Assembly: GCF_900104605.1 (NCBI RefSeq)
Contig: NZ_LT629959.1
Location: 62,001 to 126,000, forward strand
Source of the DNA: Tidjanibacter massiliensis
Lineage (GTDB): Bacteria > Bacteroidota > Bacteroidia > Bacteroidales > Rikenellaceae
Direction: 5' to 3'
Length of the DNA stretch: 64,000 bases
Shown here: positions 54,108-62,751 of the stretch, piece by piece
How positions within the stretch are numbered: the stretch's first letter is position 1
How the letters are laid out: every line of letters starts with the position of its first letter
Program-made: the position numbers and the translations under genes
The notes under the pieces: generated by a model
Seen by the model: only the letters and a program-made list of their open reading frames with translations
What the model was told of the DNA's origin: nothing
The model's database searches: none

Positions 54108-55664
54108 TCAGCCTTTGGGGCGGAGGACGATGAATGGCACCATCATCTCCTCCATCGAGATGCCGCCGTGCTGGAACGTGTTCTTGTAGTAGCGGATGTA
54201 TTTGTTCGCATTGTTCGGGTAGGAGAAGAAATCGTGCCCGGTGGCGAAGACATAGGTGGATGTCAGGTTGCTTTGGGGAAGCTGTGCCTCCTCGGGGCGT
54301 GTGATTTCGAAAACCTCCTTCGGGTTGTAGTTGAGGTTGCGCCCTGTCTTGTAGCGCAGGTTAGGCGACGTTTCGCGGTCGCCGATTATCTTGATGGGAT
54401 TATCCACGCGGATGGTGCCGTGGTCGGAGGTGATGATGACGGTATGGCGGCGCTCGGAGAGCATCTTGAGGATGGTATAGAGGTCGGAATGTTCGAACCA
54501 GGAGCGCGTCAGGGAGCGGAATGCCGCTTCGTCCTCGGTCAGTTCGCGGATGATTTCCGTTTCGGTGCGGGCGTGTGAAAGGATATCGAGGAAATTGTAG
54601 ACGATGACCGAGAAGTCGGCGTCGTAGACGTGCTGGATATTCTCGATGAGCCTTCGTCCCGCTTCGGGCCGTATCAGTTTGTCGAACGTCGTCCGCCAGC
54701 GTTTGCCGGAGGATTGCAGCTGGCGCATCAGGAACTCCTCTTCGTATTTGTTCTTGCCGCCTTCCTCGTTGTCGTTCAGCCACCGGTCCGGCATAATCTT
54801 GTCTATGGCGAGAGGCATGAGTCCTGCGAACAGCGCATTCCGGGCATATTGCGTGGCGGTGGGAAGTATGCTGCAATAGAAGTCCTCGGATTCGACGTCG
54901 TAGTAGCCGTGCAGGAGCGAGTTGATGCTCCGCCACTGGTCGTAGCGGAAGTTGTCTATGACCAGCAGCGTCGTCTTTTCGTGTTCCTCGACGATGGGAA
55001 ACACGCGCGTGCGCAGCAGCGTATGCGACATGACGGGCGTGGAGGAGTCGCGGCGGTTTATCCAGTCCAGATAGTTGCGCTTCACGAATTTGCCGAATTC
55101 GTTGTCCGCCTCGTTCTCCTGATACGAAAGGATTTCGCGGATGCTGTCGTCCGTGGAATCTGTCAGTTCAATCTCCCAGTTTACCAGTTTTTTGTAGATG
55201 GCACACCATTCTCCGAAGTCGCGGGCGTCGGCCAGCGAGGAGGAGATGCGCCCGAATTCGGCACGGTAGTCGGCGGTGTTCCGCTCGGTGACGAGCTGTT
55301 GGGAATGTACGTTTTTCTTTATCGAGAGGAGTACCTGGTTGGGATTGACGGGCTTGATGATGTAATCGGCTATCTTGGAGCCTATCGCCTTGTCCATGAT
55401 GCTCTCCTCTTCGCTCTTGGTAACCATTATCACCGGGGTGGTGGGGCGCTGTTCCTTGATGAGCGGCAGGGTTTCGAGTCCGGTCATGCCGGGCATCATT
55501 TCGTCCAGAATGATAAGGTCGTAGGGGGTGGTTCGCACCATCTCTATCGCGTCGGCTCCGTTGTTGCATGTGTCTACATCGTACCCTTTTCCCCGCAGGA
55601 AAAGGACGTGCGATTTGAGCAAATCGACCTCGTCGTCTACCCATAGTATCCTTACTTCGTTCAT
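54108..55664 (-). CDS. porX: Response regulator with PglZ-like effector domain (PorX)
   Basis: A 518-residue protein whose N-terminal receiver domain (about 1-125) has the acidic pocket WVDDE and phospho-acceptor LIILDEMMPGMTGLETL, with the conserved Lys in IKPVNP. The C-terminal part is an alkaline-phosphatase-superfamily PglZ-like domain (TTLLVIDNFRYDQWRSI, IITSDHGTIRVDNPIK, TGHDFFSYPNNANKYIRYYK, TFQHGGISMEEMMVPFIVL). This receiver-PglZ fusion is PorX, which acts with PorY and controls the type IX secretion system in Porphyromonas. Gut Bacteroidales may retain porX with other outputs, so the target here is uncertain. Confidence 0.95.
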   Translation of the reverse strand: MNEVRILWVDDEVDLLKSHVLFLRGKGYDVDTCNNGADAIEMVRTTPYDLIILDEMMPGMTGLETLPLIKEQRPTTPVIMVTKSEEESIMDKAIGSKIADYIIKPVNPNQVLLSIKKNVHSQQLVTERNTADYRAEFGRISSSLADARDFGEWCAIYKKLVNWEIELTDSTDDSIREILSYQENEADNEFGKFVKRNYLDWINRRDSSTPVMSHTLLRTRVFPIVEEHEKTTLLVIDNFRYDQWRSINSLLHGYYDVESEDFYCSILPTATQYARNALFAGLMPLAIDKIMPDRWLNDNEEGGKNKYEEEFLMRQLQSSGKRWRTTFDKLIRPEAGRRLIENIQHVYDADFSVIVYNFLDILSHARTETEIIRELTEDEAAFRSLTRSWFEHSDLYTILKMLSERRHTVIITSDHGTIRVDNPIKIIGDRETSPNLRYKTGRNLNYNPKEVFEITRPEEAQLPQSNLTSTYVFATGHDFFSYPNNANKYIRYYKNTFQHGGISMEEMMVPFIVLRPKG

Positions 55665-55706
55665 GGCGTTTTGTTTTCACGCGGCTCGGCTCGCCGGCAC
55701 TCTCCG

Positions 55707-55714
55707 CAAAGTTA
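55707..55714 (-). promoter_or_regulatory. Candidate -7 element of porX
   Basis: The minus strand reads TAACTTTG (TAnnTTTG match), 43 nt upstream of the porX start; no -33 match. Confidence 0.4.
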
Positions 55715-56060
55715 CTTCAATTCCCTGTTAATATGAAAGGCTTCCGGCGCTTTATTATTGTGTCGTAAGGGATATTTTTTTGATTTTTTGCAGGTTCGGA
55801 GTACGCTGAAATGAAAATGGCATATAAATTGTTGGATGGAACAAAGATGTTGCGGTCCCTGCGCGTGAGTGGTTGTCGGATAATAAAATGGCTTCCGGCC
55901 GCGTTCTCTATTCGCGCTGCGGCAGGAAAACTGACCGGATTTGTTATCGTCCAATCCCTCCGGAATCCATTGCGCGGAGCGATAATGTTGATTGTCAGAA
56001 GCGCTTTGCAGGATACGGCGAAGAAAAAAATTGGTATACGGTTGATATTATTAATTAATA
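55715..56060. other. Non-coding gap between divergent porX and HU genes
   Basis: About 350 bases without a supported gene. An 84-codon frame at 55811 lacks family features and is probably chance. The sequence becomes AT-rich towards 56050, where the HU promoter lies. Confidence 0.5.
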
Positions 56061-56066
56061 AATAAG

Positions 56067-56074
56067 TATATTTG
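56067..56074 (+). promoter_or_regulatory. -7 element of the HU/mS38-like gene cluster
   Basis: TATATTTG is an exact TAnnTTTG match. TTGA lies 21 nt upstream (56042-56045). The leader to the HU start is about 43 nt from the expected start. Confidence 0.5.
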
Positions 56075-56123
56075 CAGTCCTCAATGGTACTGCAGGATAA
56101 CGAATATTTAAATACTTACAAAC

Positions 56124-56453
56124 ATGACGAAGGCCGATATAGTTAATGAAATCTCGAAACAGACCGGAGTAGAGAAGGCGCAGGTTCAGCAGATTGTTGA
56201 AGCGTTTATGGAGAGCGTGAAGAACGCGCTCATAGAAAACAAGGACAAGAAAGGCAAGGACAGGGGCGTATTCCTGAGGGGGTTCGGCAGCTTCATCATC
56301 AAAGACCGTGCTCCGAAGGTGGCGAGGAATATTACCGAGGGTACCTCCATCGATATTCCCGCTCACTGCATTCCTGCATTCAAGCCTTCCAAGAGTTTCG
56401 TGGCGCAGATTAAGAACGACACGATGAAGGAGCAGCCGAAAAAGAAAAAATAG
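56124..56453 (+). CDS. HU/IHF-family DNA-binding protein
   Basis: A 109-residue nucleoid protein: MTKADIVNEISKQTGVEKAQVQQIVEAFMESVKNAL followed by the beta-arm region VFLRGFGSFIIKDRAPKVARNITEGTSIDIPAH and PAFKPSKSFV. The GFGSF and the arm with the proline tip (IPAH) are typical of HU/IHF proteins. A short insertion (NKDKKGKDRG) before the arm and a lysine-rich tail (KEQPKKKK) are Bacteroidota features. It is followed by a tiny basic-protein gene and RNase G. Confidence 0.97.
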   Translation: MTKADIVNEISKQTGVEKAQVQQIVEAFMESVKNALIENKDKKGKDRGVFLRGFGSFIIKDRAPKVARNITEGTSIDIPAHCIPAFKPSKSFVAQIKNDTMKEQPKKKK

Positions 56454-56497
56454 GCAATTAATTTCTATCTAACCACAAATATTAAAATTGAGAAACT

Positions 56498-56590
56498 ATG
56501 CCAAGTGGTAAAAAACGCAAGGGGCATAAAATGGCTACCCACAAGAGGAAAAAACGTCTGAGAAAAAACAGGCATAAAAAGAAAAAATAG
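56498..56590 (+). CDS. 30-residue COX24/mS38-like basic protein
   Basis: A 30-residue, extremely basic protein starting MPSGKKRKGHKMATHKRKKR and ending in four lysines. The K(R/K)xxHK(M/I)xTHKRKKRLRKNRHK pattern is that of the AURKAIP1/COX24 C-terminal domain, which in mitochondria is ribosomal protein mS38; Bacteroidota carry short stand-alone versions that are probably ribosomal. It starts 44 nt after the HU stop, which suggests cotranscription. It is easily missed by gene finders. Ribosome association is inferred from the family. Confidence 0.88.
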   Translation: MPSGKKRKGHKMATHKRKKRLRKNRHKKKK

Positions 56591-56747
56591 GTAGCTGAAT
56601 TTATGTTTTCGTAAGAATAGATAAAGCTGAAGACGCAAGGTTCTTTGGCTTTATTTATTGATTCTTGGCGGAAAGGCATGCGCAGGAGACCTGCGGGTCC
56701 GGCGCATGCGGCTTTCCGGTTTGCGGTTTCCCATAATGAAGTAACAG

Positions 56748-58295
56748 ATGAACAGGGAACTGATTATCAATGTATCCAAAAGTGAGATAACCATAGCCCT
56801 CGCGGAGGACAAACGGCTGGTCGAGCTTGGTAAGGAGAGTGTAAAGACCGGATTCGCGGTAGGCGATATCTATCTGGGTCGGGTTCGCAAAATAATGCCT
56901 GGTCTGAATGCGGCATTCGTGAACATAGGTCACGAAAAGGACGCTTTCATACACTATCTCGACCTCGGTCCGCAGTTCGCCTCCCTGCAAAAGCTCGTGG
57001 GACAGCTCACCGGAGCGAAGAAGAAAAACGTGCAGTTCGACACGTTCAAACTCGAACAACCCATCGGCAAGACCGGCAAGATAGCCAACCTGCTCGCCAC
57101 GGGACAGTCCATCGTGGTGCAGATAGCCAAAGAAGCCATCTCCACGAAAGGACCCCGGCTTACGTCGGACATCTCCCTTGCAGGGAGGAACGTGGTGCTC
57201 ATTCCTTTCTCGAACAAGATTTCCATCTCCCAGAAGATTCGCTCGGCGGAAGAGCGCAAGCGGCTCAAGAAGATAGCCCTGTCGATACTGCCCAAGAATT
57301 ACGGTGTGATAATACGTACCGCCGCGCAGGGCAAGAACGAAACGGATATAGGTCAGGATATAACTTCCCTTATCGATAAATGGGAGGAGGTGCTTCGGAA
57401 TATCAAGACGCTCGAACCTCCGTCGCTGCTGCTCGGCGAGATGAATCGGGCCAATACCATCCTGCGCGATTCGCTGAACGGTTCGTTCAGTGCCATCGTA
57501 GTGGATGACAAGGAGATGTACGACGAAGTGAGGGAGTATATCAAGGTCATCGCGCCGGAACAGGAGAAGATAGTGAAGCTGTACAAGGGCAAGATTCCCG
57601 TTTTCGACCATTACGATATTTCGCGCCAGATAAAGTCGCTCTTTTCCAAATACGTTTCGCTCAAGCGTGGGGCGTATCTCATCATCGAGCATACGGAGGC
57701 GATGAACGTCATAGACGTGAACAGCGGCAACCGTGCCAAGGTGGCCGACGACCAGGAGAGCACCGCAATGGACGTGAATCTCATGGCGGCCGAAGAGATA
57801 GCCCGCCAGCTCCGGCTGCGCGACATGGGAGGTCTCATCATCATCGATTTCATCGACCTGCACAAGGCGGAGAACCGTCAGAAACTCTATAAGACCATGC
57901 AGGAGTTCATGGCCGGCGACAAGGCGAAACATACGGTGCTGCCGCTCTCCAAGTTCGGATTGATGCAGATAACCCGCCAGCGGGTACGGCCCGAGGCCAT
58001 CGAGCATCTGGAAGAGGTCTGCCCCATGTGCGGCGGTACGGGCAAGGTGACCTCGACGGTCAGCATCGAGCGCGAGCTGGAGAATATGATTTCGTATTAT
58101 GCGGGAGAGAAAAAGATAAAACAGCTCCGGCTGCTCGTGAGCCCTTATGTGGCGGCTTACCTGAAGAGCGGTTTTCCGAGCGTCAGGCGCCGTTGGATGA
58201 GCAAATACGGTTTCCGGCTGAAGATAGGCATCGACCAGTCGCTGGGCATCGTGGAATATAAATTCCTGGACCGGAAGGACAGGGTATTGTTATAG
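56748..58295 (+). CDS. rng: Ribonuclease G/E family endoribonuclease
   Basis: A 515-residue RNase G-type enzyme for 5'-end-dependent cleavage of rRNA precursors and mRNAs. S1-like domain in the N-terminal part (VGDIYLGRVRKIMPGLNAAFVNIGHEKDAFIH), catalytic acidic residues in MNVIDVNSGNRA and IIDFIDLHKAENR, and the zinc-link cysteines in VCPMCGGTG. There is no long C-terminal degradosome region as in RNase E. It follows the HU and mS38-like genes on the same strand after 157 nt. Confidence 0.96.
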   Translation: MNRELIINVSKSEITIALAEDKRLVELGKESVKTGFAVGDIYLGRVRKIMPGLNAAFVNIGHEKDAFIHYLDLGPQFASLQKLVGQLTGAKKKNVQFDTFKLEQPIGKTGKIANLLATGQSIVVQIAKEAISTKGPRLTSDISLAGRNVVLIPFSNKISISQKIRSAEERKRLKKIALSILPKNYGVIIRTAAQGKNETDIGQDITSLIDKWEEVLRNIKTLEPPSLLLGEMNRANTILRDSLNGSFSAIVVDDKEMYDEVREYIKVIAPEQEKIVKLYKGKIPVFDHYDISRQIKSLFSKYVSLKRGAYLIIEHTEAMNVIDVNSGNRAKVADDQESTAMDVNLMAAEEIARQLRLRDMGGLIIIDFIDLHKAENRQKLYKTMQEFMAGDKAKHTVLPLSKFGLMQITRQRVRPEAIEHLEEVCPMCGGTGKVTSTVSIERELENMISYYAGEKKIKQLRLLVSPYVAAYLKSGFPSVRRRWMSKYGFRLKIGIDQSLGIVEYKFLDRKDRVLL

Positions 58296-58544
58296 CATCG
58301 GAGCACTATCGGATGAAACCCGGCTGCCGGAACCGTTATGAACGGGGAGTGTGGCCGGGTTTCCGTTCCCGGTTGCAGCAGCCGGTACCGTTGGGGTACC
58401 GGCCCGTGTCGGATAGGGGCCTGGCAGAGAGGCGGAACCGTTTCGGACCGACAGGCTGATGTATTTGCGGACGGCAGGGGTTGGCGGGCGTGTCTGTCCC
58501 GGGCAACCCGCTTCCGGTGGAGAATCGGTATTGAGATTGCGTGT

Positions 58545-61500
58545 ATGGAAACGATGAAGGAGATATTGGAGCGCGCGGCGGCCTCTCCGGCCGGAAAGGA
58601 ACTGGCCGCTGCGGCGGCGTCCGGAGAGGTGGCGGTACTGAAAGGCGTGTCGGGTTCTGCCTATGCGCTGTATGCCGCTGCGGTCGTGGAGCGGCGGGGT
58701 GGCGTGCACATCTTCGTCTGCGGGGATAGGGATGCGGCAGCCTACCTGATGAACGACTTCTACTCCCTGCTGGGCGAAGAGGGGGTGATGTTCTTTCCGA
58801 CCGGTTACAAGCGTTCCGTACAGTTCGGGCAGGAGGATGCGTCGGGTGTCGTCCAGCGCACGGCGGCGCTGAATGCCCTCCGCGGTTTCGAAGGGAAAAG
58901 GCATCTGGTTGTCTGTACCTATCCGGAGGCTTTGGCCGAGAAGGTGGCCGATGCGGGAGAGCTCGGCCGGCGGACGGTGACGGTCGGTTGCGGCGAGCGG
59001 ATGGAGATGAGTTTCCTGGCCGATGTGCTGGAGGAGTATGGCTTCACGAAGGTGGATTTCGTCTATGAACCGGGGCAGTACTCCCTGCGCGGCGGTATCA
59101 TCGATATCTTTTCGTTTGCCGAGAACAGGCCCTGCCGTATCGACTTTTTCGGCGACGAGGTGGAGTCTATCCGCCGTTTCGACATCGCTTCGCAGCTCTC
59201 CACGGAGAAGCTCGAACAGGTGGAGATAGTGCCGGACATGAAGGGGAGCGTAAGCGCCGGCCACAGCGTGTCGCTTCCGGAGTTTGCCGGCGAAGCCGTG
59301 TGGTGGGCCGACGACCTGAGCCATACGCTGCGCCGGGTGGACGACATCCGTAAAAAGATGCTGGCCGAGGCCGATGCGCCCGAACGGGTGGATGCACGTG
59401 TGACGAGTGCCCGGCAGTTGTCGTCGGCGCTGGAGGACAGGACGCTGCTGCTGCGGGGGGACGGCCCGAAGGAGCTGTCCGCCTCCCGTACGGTCGTTTT
59501 CGATACCCTGCCGCAGCCCGCTTTCAATAAACGTTATGAGCTGCTTGCCAAAGATATACATGACCGAAGCGAAGCGGGTTACAAAGTCTGCATCCTTTCC
59601 GATAACAAGGCGCAGATAGAGCGCTTGGGGAACATCTTCGCATCGGAAGGATTCCCGAGGGTGAAGTTCGCGGCACTTCCCGTCACCCTGCACGAAGGTT
59701 TCGTGGACAACGGGCTCCGGCTTTGTCTCTATACCGACCACCAGTTGTTCGAACGCTATCAGCGTTATTCGCTTCGGGGTGAGATAGACCGCAGTCAGGC
59801 GCTCACCGTGGCGGAGCTGAACGAGTTGAAGCCGGGCGACTACGTGGTGCATATCGACCACGGCGTGGGGCGTTTCGGCGGTCTGGTGCGGACGGTGGAG
59901 AACGGCAAGGTGCACGAGGCCGTGAAGCTCGAATACCGGGACGGCGATGTGCTGCTGGTCAATGTCCATGCGCTGCACCGCATTTCGCGCTACAAGGATA
60001 AGGACAGCGATACGCCGCCGCGCGTCTATAAGCTCGGTTCGGGAGCGTGGCAGCGCATGAAGAACGCCACGAAGAGCGCCGTCAAGGATATTGCCCGCGA
60101 ACTCATCAAGCTGTATGCCGAGCGCAAGGAGAGCGGCGGTTTTGCCTTTTCGCCCGACGGTTATCTGCAGCATGAGCTGGAGGCGTCGTTCCCTTACGAG
60201 GAGACTCCCGACCAGCAGCAGGCCGTCGAGCTCGTGAAGCACGACATGGAGCAGGCACAGCCGATGGACAGGCTCGTGTGCGGCGACGTGGGGTTCGGCA
60301 AGACGGAGGTGGCCGTCCGGGCTGCCTTCAAGGCGGTGGCCGATTCCAAGCAGGTGGCCGTTCTGGTACCCACGACCATTCTGTCCCTGCAGCACTACCG
60401 TACCTTTTCGGAGCGGCTGCGGGGTCTGCCTGTGCGGGTGGAGAACCTGAGCCGCGTGAAGAGCGCCAGGGAAGTGAAACAGATACGCGAGGAGCTGGCG
60501 GCAGGCAAGATAGACATCCTTATCGGGACGCACAAGATACTCGGCAAGGATATCCGGTTCCACGACCTCGGACTGCTCATCATCGACGAGGAGCAGAAGT
60601 TCGGCGTGTCGAGCAAGGAGAAGTTGCGCCAGATGAGCGTACATGTGGATACGCTGACGCTCACGGCGACGCCCATTCCGCGGACGCTGCAGTTTTCGCT
60701 GATGGGTGCACGCGACCTCTCCGTAATCGCCACCCCACCGCCCAACCGCCGGCCTATCGTCACGGAGTCGCACCTTTTCGACGAGGAGATTATCCGCGAA
60801 GCGGTCGAGGCGGAGCTGGCACGCCACGGACAGGTCTTCTTCGTCCACAACCGGGTGGACAATATCGAGCAGATTGCCGACCTCATCCGCCGTCTTTGTC
60901 CCAAAGCGAGGGTGGTGACCGGCCACGGACAGATGCCCGCGCAGCAGCTCGAAAAACTCGTCATGGACTTCATTTACGGCGAGTTCGACGTGCTGGTGGC
61001 CACGACCATCATAGAGAACGGCGTCGATATTCCCAACGCCAATACCATCATCATCAACGACGCCCAGAATTTCGGCCTCAGCGATTTGCACCAACTGCGC
61101 GGCCGCGTGGGGCGTTCCGACAAGAAGGGGTACTGCTATCTCCTGACTCCTCCCGACGAGCTGCTTACTTCCGATGCCCGGCGCAGGATACGGGCCGTGG
61201 AGGAGTTTTCGGACCTCGGGGCCGGATTCAACATCGCCATGCAGGACCTCGATATACGCGGAGCAGGCAATCTGCTCGGAGCCGAACAGAGCGGTTTTAT
61301 CGCCGATATGGGGTTCGAAACCTATCAGAAGATATTGGCCGAAGCGGTCGCCGAGCTTCGGGCCGAAGGCGTTGCGGAAGCCGGCGGATTGCTGGAGGGC
61401 GGTCGGGAGCGAGAAAGAACGGTACAGTACCTCACCGATGCGCAGATAGAGACCGACATAGAGGCTTTGCTCCCGGACGACTACATCGGCCAGAGTGCCG

Positions 61501-61925
61501 AAAAGCTGCGCCTGTACCGCGAACTGGACAGTATGAACGACGAGCAGCAGATGCGCCGTTTCGAGGAGCGGCTCACCGACCGTTTCGGTGCGTTGCCCGA
61601 TGCCGCCCGCAGCCTGATGGATGTGGTCCGGTTGCGTTGGCGAGCCGTCGCTCTCGGCTTCGAGTGGGTGAAGGTGAAGAACGGGCTCATGCTGCTGCGC
61701 TTCATCTCCGACAGCGCATCTCCGTATTATAAGAGTGCGCTGTTCATGGGAATACTGAAATACGTGTCGAAAAATAATGCGAAATTTGTGCTGAAACAGA
61801 ACAATAATAGGCTGATGTTGACAGTTAGAGAGGTAAAAGGCATGGGCCAGGCCTGGGAGATACTCGACCGGATGCACGCCGGGGCGTTGGCCGAAGGGGA
61901 TACCTCCGGGAAAAACGTCGGCTGA
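58545..61925 (+). CDS. mfd: Transcription-repair coupling factor Mfd
   Basis: A 1126-residue translocase that removes stalled RNA polymerase and recruits UvrA. Order of parts: UvrB-homology N-terminal domains (FFPTGYKRSVQFGQEDASGVVQRTAAL, YEPGQYSLRGGIIDIFSFAE), the RNAP-interaction domain (LKPGDYVVHIDHGVGRFGG), a RecG-like helicase core with Walker A CGDVGFGKTEVAVRAAF, DEEQ box IIDEEQKFGV, LTLTATPIPRTLQFSLMGARD and QLRGRVGRSDKKG, and a C-terminal TRCF domain. I chose ATG 58545 (METMKEILE); the frame upstream is not Mfd-like. Spacing to rng is about 250 bases. Confidence 0.97.
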   Translation: METMKEILERAAASPAGKELAAAAASGEVAVLKGVSGSAYALYAAAVVERRGGVHIFVCGDRDAAAYLMNDFYSLLGEEGVMFFPTGYKRSVQFGQEDASGVVQRTAALNALRGFEGKRHLVVCTYPEALAEKVADAGELGRRTVTVGCGERMEMSFLADVLEEYGFTKVDFVYEPGQYSLRGGIIDIFSFAENRPCRIDFFGDEVESIRRFDIASQLSTEKLEQVEIVPDMKGSVSAGHSVSLPEFAGEAVWWADDLSHTLRRVDDIRKKMLAEADAPERVDARVTSARQLSSALEDRTLLLRGDGPKELSASRTVVFDTLPQPAFNKRYELLAKDIHDRSEAGYKVCILSDNKAQIERLGNIFASEGFPRVKFAALPVTLHEGFVDNGLRLCLYTDHQLFERYQRYSLRGEIDRSQALTVAELNELKPGDYVVHIDHGVGRFGGLVRTVENGKVHEAVKLEYRDGDVLLVNVHALHRISRYKDKDSDTPPRVYKLGSGAWQRMKNATKSAVKDIARELIKLYAERKESGGFAFSPDGYLQHELEASFPYEETPDQQQAVELVKHDMEQAQPMDRLVCGDVGFGKTEVAVRAAFKAVADSKQVAVLVPTTILSLQHYRTFSERLRGLPVRVENLSRVKSAREVKQIREELAAGKIDILIGTHKILGKDIRFHDLGLLIIDEEQKFGVSSKEKLRQMSVHVDTLTLTATPIPRTLQFSLMGARDLSVIATPPPNRRPIVTESHLFDEEIIREAVEAELARHGQVFFVHNRVDNIEQIADLIRRLCPKARVVTGHGQMPAQQLEKLVMDFIYGEFDVLVATTIIENGVDIPNANTIIINDAQNFGLSDLHQLRGRVGRSDKKGYCYLLTPPDELLTSDARRRIRAVEEFSDLGAGFNIAMQDLDIRGAGNLLGAEQSGFIADMGFETYQKILAEAVAELRAEGVAEAGGLLEGGRERERTVQYLTDAQIETDIEALLPDDYIGQSAEKLRLYRELDSMNDEQQMRRFEERLTDRFGALPDAARSLMDVVRLRWRAVALGFEWVKVKNGLMLLRFISDSASPYYKSALFMGILKYVSKNNAKFVLKQNNNRLMLTVREVKGMGQAWEILDRMHAGALAEGDTSGKNVG

Positions 61926-61995
61926 AGGGCGCGCTTCGTGCGGAAAGAACTCCTGCAGGGGCGGGAGGCACAAAAACGTTCGCATGCGTGAGAGT

Positions 61996-62751
61996 ATGAA
62001 CCTGATTGTTGATATAGGCAACAGTCGCATGAAGGTGGCTGTTTTCAGCGGGGGAGAGATAGTGGAACGGTGGACTTTCGGGTGCCGTGAAATCGGGAGG
62101 TTTGACGAAATCTTCAGCAGGTACGCCGGATTCGACCGCGCCATCCTCTCTTCCACCCGCGACGAAAATCCGGAGCCGGAAGAGATGCTGCGCTGCCGGA
62201 GCGGTTATTTTCTGAAGTTCGCCAATACCGTTCCCGTCCCTTTGGAAAACGGATACGGTACGCCGCATACGCTGGGCTGCGACAGACTTGCTGCGGCTGT
62301 CGGCGGAGTGGGGATGTTGCCGGGGCGCAACCTGATGATAGTGGATTTCGGGTCGGCCATTACCTGCGACATCGTAACGGCGGAAGGGCGTTACCTCGGC
62401 GGCAGCATATCGCCGGGGCTGGGTATGCGGTTCAGGTCGCTCGCCGACTATACGGACCGGCTGCCGCTGCTGGAGGCCGAAGCATGTGTCGGTTATGAGG
62501 AGCGGGAAGTACCCTCTTCCACGGTCGGGGCCATGGTGTCGGGCGTGGCGGGAGGTATCGAACTGGAGATAAGGGGAAGAATGGAGCGTTATGCCGGGGA
62601 ATTTGCCGGATTGACTACTATTTTTACGGGGGGAGATGCCCCTCTCTTTGAAAAAAGATTTAAAAATACGATATTTGCGAACCACGAACTGGTTCTTGCC
62701 GGTCTGAATACCATCTTGGATTATAATGCGGATAGAAAACAGAGTCTATAA
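61996..62751 (+). CDS. coaX: Type III pantothenate kinase
   Basis: A 251-residue kinase for the first step of coenzyme A synthesis. Phosphate-binding DIGNSRMKVAVFSGG near the start, VDFGSAITCDIV and the GGSISPGLGMRF motif are diagnostic of CoaX of the ASKHA fold. ATG 61996 (MNLIVDIGN) is preferred because the family begins there; ATG 61984 would add four residues. Its last 26 nt overlap the outer-membrane protein gene that follows, so the two are probably co-translated. Confidence 0.95.
   Translation: MNLIVDIGNSRMKVAVFSGGEIVERWTFGCREIGRFDEIFSRYAGFDRAILSSTRDENPEPEEMLRCRSGYFLKFANTVPVPLENGYGTPHTLGCDRLAAAVGGVGMLPGRNLMIVDFGSAITCDIVTAEGRYLGGSISPGLGMRFRSLADYTDRLPLLEAEACVGYEEREVPSSTVGAMVSGVAGGIELEIRGRMERYAGEFAGLTTIFTGGDAPLFEKRFKNTIFANHELVLAGLNTILDYNADRKQSL

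Noticed and set aside
55811-56065. 84-codon open frame between porX and HU
   Set aside because: No family resemblance, lies in the divergent promoter gap and its composition looks like chance.
58290-62156. Very long minus-strand open frame opposite mfd
   Set aside because: It mirrors mfd and shows no protein-like composition; mfd is unambiguous on the plus strand.
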